Positions 41,941-51,406 of a DNA stretch of 64,000 nt are shown here, piece by piece. The notes beneath the pieces are model-generated. The model saw only the letters and a program-made list of their open reading frames with translations, was not told the origin of the DNA and did no database searches. The DNA comes from CBDEFX01 sp965237635 (lineage in GTDB: Bacteria; Chloroflexota; Dehalococcoidia; Lucifugimonadales; CAUZJF01). The DNA lies in the NCBI GenBank assembly GCA_965237635.1, contig CBDEFX010000001.1:1116001-1180000 (forward strand), written 5' to 3'. The position numbers were made by a program, and so were the translations under genes. Numbering within the stretch: the stretch's first letter is position 1; every line of letters starts with the position of its first letter.

Positions 41941-44540
41941 TCCTCAAGCTCCTCGTCGGCCGTCCCGTCCGCCGTATCGGGGGCGGCGTCCCCGGGGTTC
42001 TGGTTGCGCTTGCTGCGCACCCTGCGGGGAGCCGTTCCCTGGGACTGGCCGCCGCTCTCCTCCGCCTGGGACTCCTGGGCCTTCCTCAACTGCTCCAGCT
42101 CCTTCCGGTACCTGTCCACCAGGTCTTGCATCTCCGCGTCCCGGCGTTCGATGTCGCTGGCAGGTGTTAGGTAGCTCTCGGCCAGGTCGCGGATGCGCTC
42201 GGCGGTTTCGGCGTCTCCCGGCTCCGGCTTGGCGACCTTCATGGAGAAGGCGTCCATCCGCTCCGTTCCCACGGTGGCGCGGACGTAGCACTGGTGGACC
42301 GGCAGGGAGGTGATGTCGTCCTCGGTCACCCGCTCCTTGCCCAGCTCCCACACGAGCTGGCGGGCGTCGTTGCCCGCCACCTGGAAGACGGCGAGGCAGC
42401 CCACGTTGGCGAGGAGAGTGTCCCGCATGGTGCGGGAGAGGTCGTCCAGCTTGGCGAGGCTCTGGGTTGCCAGGACGAAGGACGCCCCGAACTTCCCAAG
42501 CTCCGACAACATGCTCTCGTAGTCCACGCCGGGCATGGACTGCATCTCGTCCACCACGACCAGCGCGCCCCGGCGCTGCTCGAAGGGCAGGCTGCCCTGC
42601 TCCCGTATCACGGCGTCCACGAGGTTGAGGAGGGACGCGCCCACCAGGGCGGCCACGTCCCTTCCCGCCTTGCCCTGGGCGGTGGAGACCAGCAGGATGC
42701 CGCCGTCGTGGATGGTGCGGCGCATGTCGATGGTGGAGCGGGGCTGGCCCAGGATGGCCCGCGCCCGCTTGGAGGATGCGTAGTAGGAGAGGCGAGTCTG
42801 GACCGGGGCCAGGGCGTCGGCGCGGGTCTCGCGCCGCCAGCCGAAGAAGTCCCTGGCCCACCACTGCATCAGGTAGGGGTCGTTGACCTTCGCCAGCACC
42901 TCGGCGCGGAATCCGTCGTCGGCCAGGATGCGCAGTCCGTCGAGGATGGTGTACTGCTCGCCCGCGTCCGTCCTCTCATTGGCCTCGTGAAGGGTCTTCA
43001 CCGTCTGTTCGAGGATGGACTGCATCCTCGGCCCCCACTGGTCCCACAGGCCCTTGGCGATGCGCACGACGGAATCGGCGGTGCGGTCGCGGTCGGAGAA
43101 GATGCGGGTGTCCAGCAGGTTGACGCCGGGCGCTCCCCGCTCGTCGGCCAGGTCGATGAGCCGCACCTGCTCGATGAGGGACTCCGGGACGTGTTGGAGC
43201 AGGCCGCCCACCAGGTCGGCGTGGGGGTCCACGACGACGATGGCGTCTCCGTCCCTGCCCTCGGCCTTCTCCCGCATCTTGTGGACGACGATGTGGTGCA
43301 TCAGGGTTGACTTGCCCATGCGGGTGCGGGCCACGTAGAGGTGGTGGCGTCTCAGCAGGTCGGCGGGGAAGTGAATCTTCCTGGGTGTTCCCGTGGTGGT
43401 GTCGCCGACGTGGGCGCCGCCGCTGACGCTGCGGGCGGTGGGCAGCAGCACCCTTGCCCCGGCGCGGGCCACCAGGGGCGTCTCGTCCCTGGCTCCCGGC
43501 GGGTGCCACAGGCAGGCCGCCTCGCGGACGCCCATGACGCTGCGCTTCCCGAACAGGCCGGGGCCTGACGGGTGGAGCATCGAGGGGTCGGGCACGGCGG
43601 GCCGCACCCGGCTCACGTCGAGGCGCGCCCCTGCGGGGTTGTCATAGTCGCGGTAGGCGGCGGCCACCGGCTCCAGCAGCTCATTCGCCCGGTGGGGCCG
43701 GGTGCTCCGGGGCAGGATCGCCGTCACCTGAATCTCGGCGTCGAAGGCGATGCGGGAGACCTTCTCCTTGATGAGGATGGGATCGAAGACCCGCTTGCGG
43801 GCCTTCTTCCAGCGGTGCCAGGCCCAGCCGCCCACGGCCAGGGCGAGGGCGACGCCCGCTCCCATGAGCACGGCCTTCCAGGTCTCTCCCGCCTGCACCC
43901 ACAGGTAGCCTCTGACGGCGGCCAGGGCCGCCACTCCCAGGACGGCCATCGTAATCCCGTCCATCTGGAGGGGCTTGGTCTGGTAGGTGTAGGCGGGGTC
44001 CCGCCGGTCCTCCACAGGCCGCTTGTGGGCCTTCTCCAGGTGGGACTCCGACCAGTCGGGTCCCACCGAGCGCAGCATCAGCCGCGCCACGATGCGCTCC
44101 CCCTCGTTGAGGTTGGAGAGCGCGCCCATGAGGGCGATGAGGGGGTCGGAGCCGGGATCGAGCAGGTCGTCGTCCCGGAAGACCCGGAGAGGCACGTACT
44201 CGGGGCCGTCGGCCCTGAGCGTCATGCTCCACGCCTGCTCGTCCTCGGCCAGGCGCAGGGGGTCGTCCCCGGCGGGAATCTCCTGTATCTGGGCCTGGGG
44301 GTAGCGGGCGGCGATCTGGGCGCGCACCACCTGGTCGTCCAGGCAGCGGGCCAAGAGCGTTACGCCGTCGGCGTCCCCTGCAAGCTCCAGGGAGAAGGGT
44401 TCGGGGACAGCGATGGAGCCGAGCATGTTCTCGACTCCCAGGAGCGTTCTCTCCCCCGTCCTGGGCGGCGTCACCGCCAGAAGCGCCGGGGGTTTCTTGG
44501 CCTCGTTGTTCAGCAGCCACTTGATGGGGTTCACTTTCAT
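41937..44540 (-). CDS. VirD4/TraG-like coupling ATPase, right copy
   Basis: Encodes 867 residues from the ATG at 44538-44540. The frame is open far upstream but that part is the shadow of VirB4. Walker A ARTRMGKSTLMHH and Walker B ALVVVDEMQSMPG are identical to the left copy, as is VLATQSLAKL apart from one residue. Two membrane helices lie near residues 195-240. The C-terminal tail is longer and carries a Glu/Gln-rich coiled part with a different ending from the left copy. It would deliver DNA-protein substrates to the channel. Confidence 0.88.
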   Translation of the reverse strand: MKVNPIKWLLNNEAKKPPALLAVTPPRTGERTLLGVENMLGSIAVPEPFSLELAGDADGVTLLARCLDDQVVRAQIAARYPQAQIQEIPAGDDPLRLAEDEQAWSMTLRADGPEYVPLRVFRDDDLLDPGSDPLIALMGALSNLNEGERIVARLMLRSVGPDWSESHLEKAHKRPVEDRRDPAYTYQTKPLQMDGITMAVLGVAALAAVRGYLWVQAGETWKAVLMGAGVALALAVGGWAWHRWKKARKRVFDPILIKEKVSRIAFDAEIQVTAILPRSTRPHRANELLEPVAAAYRDYDNPAGARLDVSRVRPAVPDPSMLHPSGPGLFGKRSVMGVREAACLWHPPGARDETPLVARAGARVLLPTARSVSGGAHVGDTTTGTPRKIHFPADLLRRHHLYVARTRMGKSTLMHHIVVHKMREKAEGRDGDAIVVVDPHADLVGGLLQHVPESLIEQVRLIDLADERGAPGVNLLDTRIFSDRDRTADSVVRIAKGLWDQWGPRMQSILEQTVKTLHEANERTDAGEQYTILDGLRILADDGFRAEVLAKVNDPYLMQWWARDFFGWRRETRADALAPVQTRLSYYASSKRARAILGQPRSTIDMRRTIHDGGILLVSTAQGKAGRDVAALVGASLLNLVDAVIREQGSLPFEQRRGALVVVDEMQSMPGVDYESMLSELGKFGASFVLATQSLAKLDDLSRTMRDTLLANVGCLAVFQVAGNDARQLVWELGKERVTEDDITSLPVHQCYVRATVGTERMDAFSMKVAKPEPGDAETAERIRDLAESYLTPASDIERRDAEMQDLVDRYRKELEQLRKAQESQAEESGGQSQGTAPRRVRSKRNQNPGDAAPDTADGTADEELEE

Positions 44541-44593
44541 TCGCTTGCTCCTTTCTCTATCGGTTCTCTCGCCTTGCGGTCGTTCGGTCGCTC

Positions 44594-46864
44594 CTAGTGA
44601 CGACCGGGCCGCCACTCGATCACCTCCGTCTCCTCCGGCGTGGCCTCGATGCGGACGGGGAAGCGGTGGCCCTTCGACAAGAGCAGCCCGTCTCCCCTGG
44701 GGCAGGACAGCAGCCAGCGTTGAAGGTCTTCGGGCAGGTCGAAGGCGTCGCCGACCGTGCTTATGGCTGCCGCGTCCTGCTGCAAGAGCAGCTTGAAGGC
44801 GGCGTTCTGGAGGAGCGCCCGCCCTGAGTGGCCGGTGATGGCGCGGGAGGAGTCCTCGGACAGAAGGTCCTGGACGTCCTGGGTGATGAACTGCAACCCC
44901 AGCCGGTGCTTGCGCGCCCGCTTCGCCATCGACACCATGAAGGCCGCGCCTTCGGGGTGCTGCATGATCGACCACACCTCGTCCACCACCAGCAGCCTCG
45001 GCTTGGGGTCCTGGGCGGCGGCGGCCCACACCGTCTCGGTGCAGACCATCGCGGCGGCGGGGCGAAGCTCCGGCTCCAGCAGGCGCAGGTCGAAGACGGT
45101 GATCAGGGCCTCGTTGGACAGCAGGTCGTCGCCCTCGTCGGAGAGCAGGTTGCGAAGGCTGCCGGTGGCGAAGGGCCGCAGCAGCCGCGCCATATCTCCG
45201 CCTCCCGCTTCGTCTCCTTGCAGGTACTCGTAGAAGTCCCGGAAGCCGGTGCGCTCCCTGGGCTGGGCGTAGTAGCCTGCCAGGGCGTGGTCGAGGGCGG
45301 CCCGCCGCTCGGCGCTCAGCCGCTCCCCCACCATCACCTCGATGAGCCGGCGCAGGCTGCCGATGCGCTGGAGCAGCTCCTCGGAGTCGCCCCGCTCGAT
45401 GACGAAGGGGTTCATGCCCTGGCCGGGAATGCCGGGAGAGAGGACGCGCCCGCCCGCGGCGCGGGCCATGTCCGCGTACTCGCCCTCCGGGTCTATCACG
45501 TAGGCGGTAACGCCCCTGGTAAGGCCCCGCAGCATTCCCAGCTTCGTTGCGAAGCTCTTGCCGCTGCCCGACCGTGCGAGGACGGCGGTGTTGGCGTTCA
45601 GGTGCGTCCCGTCCCAGGGGTCGTAGACCACCGGGGCGCAGGCCCGCATGTCGATGCCGTAGAGGGTTCCCCTCCGGGTGTCCAGGTCGGGGGGCGAGAA
45701 GGGGAAGAGACGGGCTATGCTGGACGTGTCCAGCGTCCTCCACTCCGCCACGGCGTTGAGGGCCAGGGGCAGCGTGGAGAGGATGCCCTCGCGCTGGCGG
45801 AAGGCCAGGGGATCGAGCTTGCCCAGGGTGGCGGCGAAGTGGGCCTTGGCCCGCTGGGTCATCTCCTTGAGCGACGCCTCGTCCTTCGCGTGAAGGGTGA
45901 TGGAGAGCGACGCGTGGAATAGCCGCTCGCGTCCCCGCTGCACCTCGTCCCTGAGCCGGGTCACGTCCTCCAGGGCGATCTCCGCCTCGGGGGACATGGT
46001 GCGGCCCCGCTTGAAGGACAGCGACTGGGCCGACTCGAAGCGGACCTTCTGCCACTCCAGGGTCCTGGCCGCCTGCTCAGCGGGAATCGACCCAAGGTGG
46101 ATGGACAGGTCCATCGGCGCGCCTGCGGCCATGAGGCTCTGGAGGAAGCCGGGGGCCAGGGACCGGGGCCACTTGCCCAGGTGGAGGGAGCGGACCAGGC
46201 GGTCTCCGACGCGCACCTCGCGGCGGCGCATCTCCACCTCCACCGGCGTCTCCTCGTCCATCTCGGCGGGGGTTCCGCCCAGGGCCGAGGCCAGCATCAG
46301 CATCCGCAGACGCCTGCCGCTCAGGGGGTGGACGGACAGACCAGCCCGCGCCAGCAGGCCGCGCAGCTCGTCGAACCGCCCGAACTCGCACACGGCGTAG
46401 AAGCGCCGGTCGAGGATGCCATCGCGGGCCTCCAGGTCGGTCAACAGCCTGCGAAGCGACTCCGACGCGGCCTCGGTCTGCGGCGGCAGGTTGCCCGGTT
46501 GGGCCTCCGTGAGCTTGTCCCGCAGCCCGCCAAGACGCGGCGGGTGCTGACGGATGAGGAGCTGCACGGGGAAGTCGCAGGCGTTGAGCGCCCCGGCGAA
46601 AGCCCCCAGCTTCGGCTCGTCGATCTCCAGGCCCATCACCTCGCACACGCCGAGCTTCACCCCGTCCAGGCGCACGGGGCCGTCCTCCTCCAGGTGGGAG
46701 AGCATGAAGAACAGGGGCAGGGGTGGCGGCGGCTTGGGCGTGAGGGTCACGGGTCTCTCGGTTTGCGGGTTGGCGTCGGCCCCCGAAGTGTCCTGCGGAG
46801 CGGCTGCGCCATCCGGCGGCCCCTCCGCTCCGGGTGTCTTGATTCGGTCGTTCGGCTTCTTCAA
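44594..46864 (-). CDS. VirB4-family conjugation ATPase, right copy
   Basis: Encodes 756 residues from TTG at 46862-46864, with AAAGGAG upstream; the left copy also begins with TTG. Walker A is ARSGSGKSFATKLG and Walker B LLVVDEVWSIM, both identical to the left copy. The Pro-rich N-terminal 50 residues are the most diverged part. It lies between the small membrane protein and the coupling ATPase, as in the left operon. Confidence 0.92.
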   Translation of the reverse strand: MKKPNDRIKTPGAEGPPDGAAAPQDTSGADANPQTERPVTLTPKPPPPLPLFFMLSHLEEDGPVRLDGVKLGVCEVMGLEIDEPKLGAFAGALNACDFPVQLLIRQHPPRLGGLRDKLTEAQPGNLPPQTEAASESLRRLLTDLEARDGILDRRFYAVCEFGRFDELRGLLARAGLSVHPLSGRRLRMLMLASALGGTPAEMDEETPVEVEMRRREVRVGDRLVRSLHLGKWPRSLAPGFLQSLMAAGAPMDLSIHLGSIPAEQAARTLEWQKVRFESAQSLSFKRGRTMSPEAEIALEDVTRLRDEVQRGRERLFHASLSITLHAKDEASLKEMTQRAKAHFAATLGKLDPLAFRQREGILSTLPLALNAVAEWRTLDTSSIARLFPFSPPDLDTRRGTLYGIDMRACAPVVYDPWDGTHLNANTAVLARSGSGKSFATKLGMLRGLTRGVTAYVIDPEGEYADMARAAGGRVLSPGIPGQGMNPFVIERGDSEELLQRIGSLRRLIEVMVGERLSAERRAALDHALAGYYAQPRERTGFRDFYEYLQGDEAGGGDMARLLRPFATGSLRNLLSDEGDDLLSNEALITVFDLRLLEPELRPAAAMVCTETVWAAAAQDPKPRLLVVDEVWSIMQHPEGAAFMVSMAKRARKHRLGLQFITQDVQDLLSEDSSRAITGHSGRALLQNAAFKLLLQQDAAAISTVGDAFDLPEDLQRWLLSCPRGDGLLLSKGHRFPVRIEATPEETEVIEWRPGRH

Positions 46865-46883
46865 CTCGGTCTTCTCCTTTGCG

Positions 46884-47216
46884 CTAGGGGGTGGGGAACG
46901 GGACGAGGCCGCTGCGCAGCAGCGCGGCGACCGCCTTGGCCAGAAGGACCAGCACCAGGCCGACGACGGCCATGACGACGGCGCTCTTGGCCCTGCCGCC
47001 GCCCCGGTCGTCCGCCCCCTCTGCCATCAGGACGAAGCCCGCCCAGACGATGGCGAAGAGGCAGAGCCCGGATGCGGCGTAGGCCATAGCGGTGAGCACC
47101 CGGTCGAAGGCGTCCAGCATGGCCTGCTCCTCGGGCGGGACCGCGCCGGTGGTCGCCAGCGCGGTCCCAATCAGAAGCGTTGCCGTCAGTAGACGCCTCA
47201 CCACGGCCACTCCCAT
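46884..47216 (-). CDS. VirB2-like small membrane protein 2, right copy
   Basis: Encodes 110 residues. A signal-like N-terminus (ATLLIGTALATTGA) precedes two hydrophobic helices around a Gly/Arg loop, as in the left copy, from which it differs mainly at the start. It overlaps the PrgI-fusion gene by 19 bases. Confidence 0.78.
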   Translation of the reverse strand: MGVAVVRRLLTATLLIGTALATTGAVPPEEQAMLDAFDRVLTAMAYAASGLCLFAIVWAGFVLMAEGADDRGGGRAKSAVVMAVVGLVLVLLAKAVAALLRSGLVPFPTP

Positions 47217-48913
47217 CCCAGAAGGTCGAACCAGTCGCTCAGGTCGCCGTCTGCGGGCTCCTGCTCGGCGGGCGGTTCGACCGGCTCAGGCTCCGGCAGG
47301 ACCAGGACGGCGAAGGGGTCGTCGGAACCGACTGCGGCCGCAAGGCTCAGGGACTCCTCGCGGGTTCGGGTGACCGGCTGTCGCTCAACCGTCTCGGCCT
47401 TGACGTGCTCCTTGTGCAGCACGTCCACCGTCACCTCTTTGGCGATGGTGGCGCTGGGGACGTAGGCGTACGCCGTCGCGGTGGCGGACGCCGTGGCGCC
47501 GTCCTCGCAGGTGGCCGTTGCCGTCTCACTGTCGGAGTCGCTGTCCCCTGGGCGATGGAGGTGCACGGTCCTGGTGACTTGCTCCGTCCGCTCCGGGTGG
47601 TGGGTGAGCACGGTCAGCGGGGGTATGGGGATGCGGAGGTCCGCCTCCAGGTCCGCCTCGACGTTCACCTCGTAAACAGCGGCGCCCTCGCCGACGGCCA
47701 CACGGAAGCGGGTCTCGCCGTTGGGGACGAACGCGACGCTCGCCTGGGAGCCGCCGCCCGCGACCGTGAGGGTCCCGGCGATGCCCGTCACCTCGGCGTC
47801 CATCAACGCCGTCTCGGTGACGCCGGCGTGTCCGGCCACCGTCTGAAGCTCCACCCTCTCCTCGATGGTGGATACGCACTCGGAGGCGACGGCTCCCTCG
47901 ACGGCCCCCGGACTCCAGCCCAGGGAGACGACCCGCAGGTCGCAGAGCTCCCCGTCGATGGCCGGAAGGGGGTACGGGATCTGTCCGCCTTCGACGGTGA
48001 CGGCCCCGGCCTGCCCCAGCGTGTCCTCCCACGAGAAGGTGAAGGACGGGTTCGGGCCGTCCAGGGGGAGGGAGTAGTCGATGCGCTCCCCCTCGTCCAG
48101 GGAGGCCGAACCCCAGAACCGCATCCAGCTGCCCTGCGGCCCGCCGAAGGCCCGCACCCGGATGTCCAGGGGAGTGACGGCCCGCAGGGTGACGGAGGCC
48201 CGGTCACCGGAGACGGTGAGTCCCTCGACGAAGAGCCGCCGCCCTTCGACCGGCTCCGTCACCTCGAAGTCGATCTCGTCCCGCCAGTGGTCGTCGGCAA
48301 GGGCCGCCTGGGGGACGGCGACCGCCGCCGCCAGAGCGACGGCGGCCGCGATTGCCAGGAAGCTCTTCGGGGGCTTGCTTTGCCGGGACTTCCGGCTCCC
48401 GTCCCCGTTGCCGTTGCCGTTGATGTTGTCCTTGTCCGTCCGCCTGGGCTTGCCGAACCAGCGGTGAGGGCGGAAGGGCATCCGCCCGCCCGTCCGCTCC
48501 CGGCTCCCGCGCTTGCGGCGAAGGCGGCGCAGGGTCTTACCCGCCCGCCTCGCCATCAGCCGCAGAGGGCCGGGGCCGCTCTTCACCGGCTGCGCCGGCG
48601 CGGGCGGCTCGCTCCGCGCCAGCTCGGACGGCGGCCCGGCGTAGAGCCTGGCCCCCAGCCGGTACTTCAGCAGGTCGGCGGCCACCAGGGGCAGCCGCCG
48701 ACCGCCTATCTTCCCGACGACGGCGACCAGCCCCGCCAGGCCCAGGAGGACGGCAATCGCCATCCTCACCTCCGACGGCCCGACGGGGGCGTAGCGGTAT
48801 GCGCCGTAGGACAGGGCGCACACCGCCATCATCGCCACGACCTGCGGGAATGTGAACCCCAGCAGGACCCTGTCCTCGGCCTGCACGTGGGTTGGAACCT
48901 CGTGTTCTCTCAT
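47198..48913 (-). CDS. PrgI-like fusion protein, right copy
   Basis: Encodes 571 residues. The PrgI part (HVQAEDRVLLGFTFPQ, two helices) is nearly the same as the left copy, as is the tail with SDSDSETATATCEDG. The basic linker before the third hydrophobic segment is the most variable, with an Asn/Gly-rich insertion (DKDNINGNGNGDGSR). The outer region is well conserved, so both versions are under selection. Confidence 0.75.
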   Translation of the reverse strand: MREHEVPTHVQAEDRVLLGFTFPQVVAMMAVCALSYGAYRYAPVGPSEVRMAIAVLLGLAGLVAVVGKIGGRRLPLVAADLLKYRLGARLYAGPPSELARSEPPAPAQPVKSGPGPLRLMARRAGKTLRRLRRKRGSRERTGGRMPFRPHRWFGKPRRTDKDNINGNGNGDGSRKSRQSKPPKSFLAIAAAVALAAAVAVPQAALADDHWRDEIDFEVTEPVEGRRLFVEGLTVSGDRASVTLRAVTPLDIRVRAFGGPQGSWMRFWGSASLDEGERIDYSLPLDGPNPSFTFSWEDTLGQAGAVTVEGGQIPYPLPAIDGELCDLRVVSLGWSPGAVEGAVASECVSTIEERVELQTVAGHAGVTETALMDAEVTGIAGTLTVAGGGSQASVAFVPNGETRFRVAVGEGAAVYEVNVEADLEADLRIPIPPLTVLTHHPERTEQVTRTVHLHRPGDSDSDSETATATCEDGATASATATAYAYVPSATIAKEVTVDVLHKEHVKAETVERQPVTRTREESLSLAAAVGSDDPFAVLVLPEPEPVEPPAEQEPADGDLSDWFDLLGWEWPW

Positions 48914-48938
48914 GGCTCTTCTCCTTCCTCACGTCGGC

Positions 48939-49214
48939 CTAGCCGCTGTTGCTGGGGTCGGGCACGTTGGGGTCCACCGGCGATCCCACGACCGCGTTCA
49001 TCACCAGCTCCACGACGCCGTAGGCCACCATCGCCAGGACGATGCCAGCCAGGGCGGTCATCATGGCGCTCTTGCCGCGCTCCATCTGGTGCGGCGCTCC
49101 CGACGCGGTGAGGTACAGGTACGCGCCGTAGATGAAGAAGCCGACGCCCACCGCGCCGACGATCCCCAGTAGGATTCCCACCAGGTTCGATATGGTCTGT
49201 GTCAGTTCATCCAT
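48939..49214 (-). CDS. VirB2/TrbC-like small membrane protein 1, right copy
   Basis: Encodes 91 residues. LTQTISNLVGILLGIVGAVG and the second helix match the left copy almost exactly. The tail is 12 residues shorter and less acidic (SPVDPNVPDPSNSG). Confidence 0.75.
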   Translation of the reverse strand: MDELTQTISNLVGILLGIVGAVGVGFFIYGAYLYLTASGAPHQMERGKSAMMTALAGIVLAMVAYGVVELVMNAVVGSPVDPNVPDPSNSG

Positions 49215-49397
49215 AAGTTCCGTCTCCTCTCTGTCGTGACTGCCGGGCGTTCTCCCGCCCGGTCTTCGTCCGTTCGTCCCTCTCTATCGGTTCCGCCGTC
49301 TCCGCTCGCCTAGCTGCACATCGCTCTCACCTCCTTCGTCCTGTTGTCGATGGGCGCAGGCCGCGCCCGCACTCCGTTGGGGTCGTCGTTGTCGGGG

Positions 49398-50378
49398 CTA
49401 CTCGCCGCTGCTCCGGGGGGCGTCTCCGCCGCCGTCTCCGCCTGCCGATGGGGTGGCCATAGAAGCCGCCGAGCTGAGGCCGCTCCCCGCTGCCGACAGG
49501 CCCGCGCTGGCCGCCATCGCCCCCACCGCCATGCCTCCCGGTCCTCCGGCGGCCCCGCCCGCTATCAGCCCGATGGTCTTGGCCGACCTGACCATCGAGG
49601 AGGGCAGGTTCATGCCGAAATAGAGCATCGAGAGCCAGGAGTCGAAGGTCCCGGCGTTGCCAAGCATCGACGGCACCCGGGTCGCCATGTAGACGAAGGA
49701 CAGGGACATGAGCAGCTTCCAGATCAGGTCCTGCACCGGCTCGAAGGCCGCTATCGCGGCGAACTCGCGCAGAAACCCGAATCCCAACGCCAGGGCGATG
49801 AGCTGGATGGCCTGCTGGAACACCGTCGTCATGAACAGGCGCAGCCACTGGCGGCCCCAGCCCGCCGTGTGGGGCAGAATCCACAGCCCCAAAGCGATGG
49901 GGGCCAGTGCGAGCAGGATGTCGATGAGGGCAAGGCGCAAGATCATCTGCACGATGACGTAGAGGACGAAGAAGCCGTAGACCATGTAGAGGACGGCCAG
50001 CAGCAGCGCCATGCCCACGCTCCCGGCCTGCACCGCCGTCATCAGCGTGCTCAGCGTCGAGCGCAGCATGTCTCCGGGGGTGACGCCGAGGGAGAAGGCG
50101 ATGAAGCCGGACACGGCGTCGGCCACGTCGATGACCAGGGCGCACCACCACAGGGACGACGCGGCGGCCACCAGGCCCAAAACGAGGCGGGGCACCATCT
50201 CCCGCCATCCCGCATGGGAGCGGCCCAGGTGCTCGGAGATGATGAAGCTCAGGCCCATCCAGCCGAGGATGACCACCAGGGCGGCGGAGGTGATGGCCCA
50301 GACGACCATCCACGCCTGCTGCACCAGCCAGTGGCCGTAGGTGAGATCGGGAGGGGTGCCGGTGATGATGTCGGCCAT
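49398..50378 (-). CDS. VirB6/TrbL-like membrane protein, right copy
   Basis: Encodes 326 residues with about six hydrophobic segments and the same Gly/Ala/Ser-rich end (GGAAGGPGGMAVGAMAAS) as the left copy. Divergence is spread evenly. It starts 6 bases after the stop of the preceding operon gene. Confidence 0.8.
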   Translation of the reverse strand: MADIITGTPPDLTYGHWLVQQAWMVVWAITSAALVVILGWMGLSFIISEHLGRSHAGWREMVPRLVLGLVAAASSLWWCALVIDVADAVSGFIAFSLGVTPGDMLRSTLSTLMTAVQAGSVGMALLLAVLYMVYGFFVLYVIVQMILRLALIDILLALAPIALGLWILPHTAGWGRQWLRLFMTTVFQQAIQLIALALGFGFLREFAAIAAFEPVQDLIWKLLMSLSFVYMATRVPSMLGNAGTFDSWLSMLYFGMNLPSSMVRSAKTIGLIAGGAAGGPGGMAVGAMAASAGLSAAGSGLSSAASMATPSAGGDGGGDAPRSSGE

Positions 50379-50384
50379 GACCGG

Positions 50385-51002
50385 CTACCCTCCCCGGCAG
50401 TTGTCGGCGTCCTCGCCGGACGCCCGCTCGACAACTCCGCAGAGGGTCCCGTGGACGCCCTCGATGACCCACCCGGCGAAGGCTTTGGCCCAGCGGGCCG
50501 GGCTGAGGGCGGACAGAATCTTGTCCCAGATGCGGCCCGGCTGGTGGATGGGTATGACGGCGTAGAAGTCGCCCCTCAACCCGTCCTCGGCCTCGGCCAG
50601 CATGACCAGCAGGTAGGCCCGGTCGCGGTCGAGCTCGGGGTGGTCGTCAAGGTCGGGGTACTCCCAGGAATACTCCCAGCCGTCGCTGCGCTTCTTCTCG
50701 CCGCCCTTCACCCGGTACATGGCGCTTATCCAGTCGCCGGTGTCGGCGTCGCGAACGGCGTAGAAGAGGCTTGCGATCTCCCGGTCGAAGACGGGGCGGG
50801 CGACGAACTCGCCGCCGCCCTTGCGCTCCACGAACTCCCGGTCGGCGTTGACCAGGGTTAGCTCGCCAGAGAGCGGGGACTGGGCCAGGGCGATGTTGCT
50901 TGCGGGGATTGCCAGAAGCGCTGCCAGAAGCAGCGCGGCGGCCAGGGGCATCAGCCTCCTGGCTCTGCCAAGGGACCTTCGGACCGTCGATTGCGCTCCC
51001 AC
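50385..51002 (-). CDS. exported conjugation-operon protein, right copy
   Basis: Encodes 205 residues if started at the GTG (51000-51002), which has GAGGAGG 6 bases upstream; the ATG at 51044 has no such site. This start also matches the left copy. The signal-like segment PLAAALLLAALLAIPASNIALAQ is followed by the same mature domain (NADREFVERKGGGEFVARPV). It is the first gene of the right conjugation operon. Confidence 0.72.
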   Translation of the reverse strand: MGAQSTVRRSLGRARRLMPLAAALLLAALLAIPASNIALAQSPLSGELTLVNADREFVERKGGGEFVARPVFDREIASLFYAVRDADTGDWISAMYRVKGGEKKRSDGWEYSWEYPDLDDHPELDRDRAYLLVMLAEAEDGLRGDFYAVIPIHQPGRIWDKILSALSPARWAKAFAGWVIEGVHGTLCGVVERASGEDADNCRGG

Positions 51003-51406
51003 GATTCGCCTCCTCTTCGTTGATGGGGCCGTCTGTTCTGCCATCGAGTCTGGGAAGTCGCGGGGCCGGACACCATGCCTTATATGGGAGGACTCGCGCG
51101 TCCTCCCTTTTAGGGCATGGGAAGGAATGGGCCGGATGTGGTGTCATACCCGTGTACAGGGATTTGCTTCGGTGCCCAGAAGGGAAGTTTTGGGCTGTGG
51201 GCAACGTGAAACGGGCGTGAAGGAAGGGAAGTGAGGCCGAGCCTGCGAGCACTTTGGTGAAAGGGGTGGTTCCGACAGCGGCCCAAAAGGGAAGTCGGGG
51301 GTGGCGCTACATCGGAGCGAGCAATTGGACGGGGAGGTTGGAATCGGGGGTCGAAACCCCTACAGGACAGCCCCCTACAGGACATGGCATTGAGGAGGTT
51401 GGACGC
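51003..51406. promoter_or_regulatory. divergent control region of the right operon
   Basis: No gene is supported here. It holds a strong hairpin (51086-51107), ACATCGGAGCGAGCAATTG (51309-51327), and two copies of CTACAGGACA (51360-51369 and 51375-51384) just before the regulator. No clear sigma-70 promoter was seen by eye. Confidence 0.5.
51073..51120 (-). promoter_or_regulatory. hairpin upstream of the right conjugation operon
   Basis: GGGAGGAC (51086-51093) pairs perfectly with GTCCTCCC (51100-51107). Flanking CCATGCC and GGCATGG can extend the stem. On the minus strand it reads AAAAGGGAGGACG, like the left hairpin at 13133-13162. Confidence 0.5.

Noticed and set aside
41937..46055. 1372-residue fusion of VirB4 and coupling ATPase
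   Set aside because: The upstream 500 residues are the shadow of VirB4 in another frame; the true coupling protein starts at 44540 as in the left arm.
49344..50861. 505-residue plus-strand reading frame
   Set aside because: It is antisense to two well-supported conjugation genes with paralogues and has no recognisable domain.
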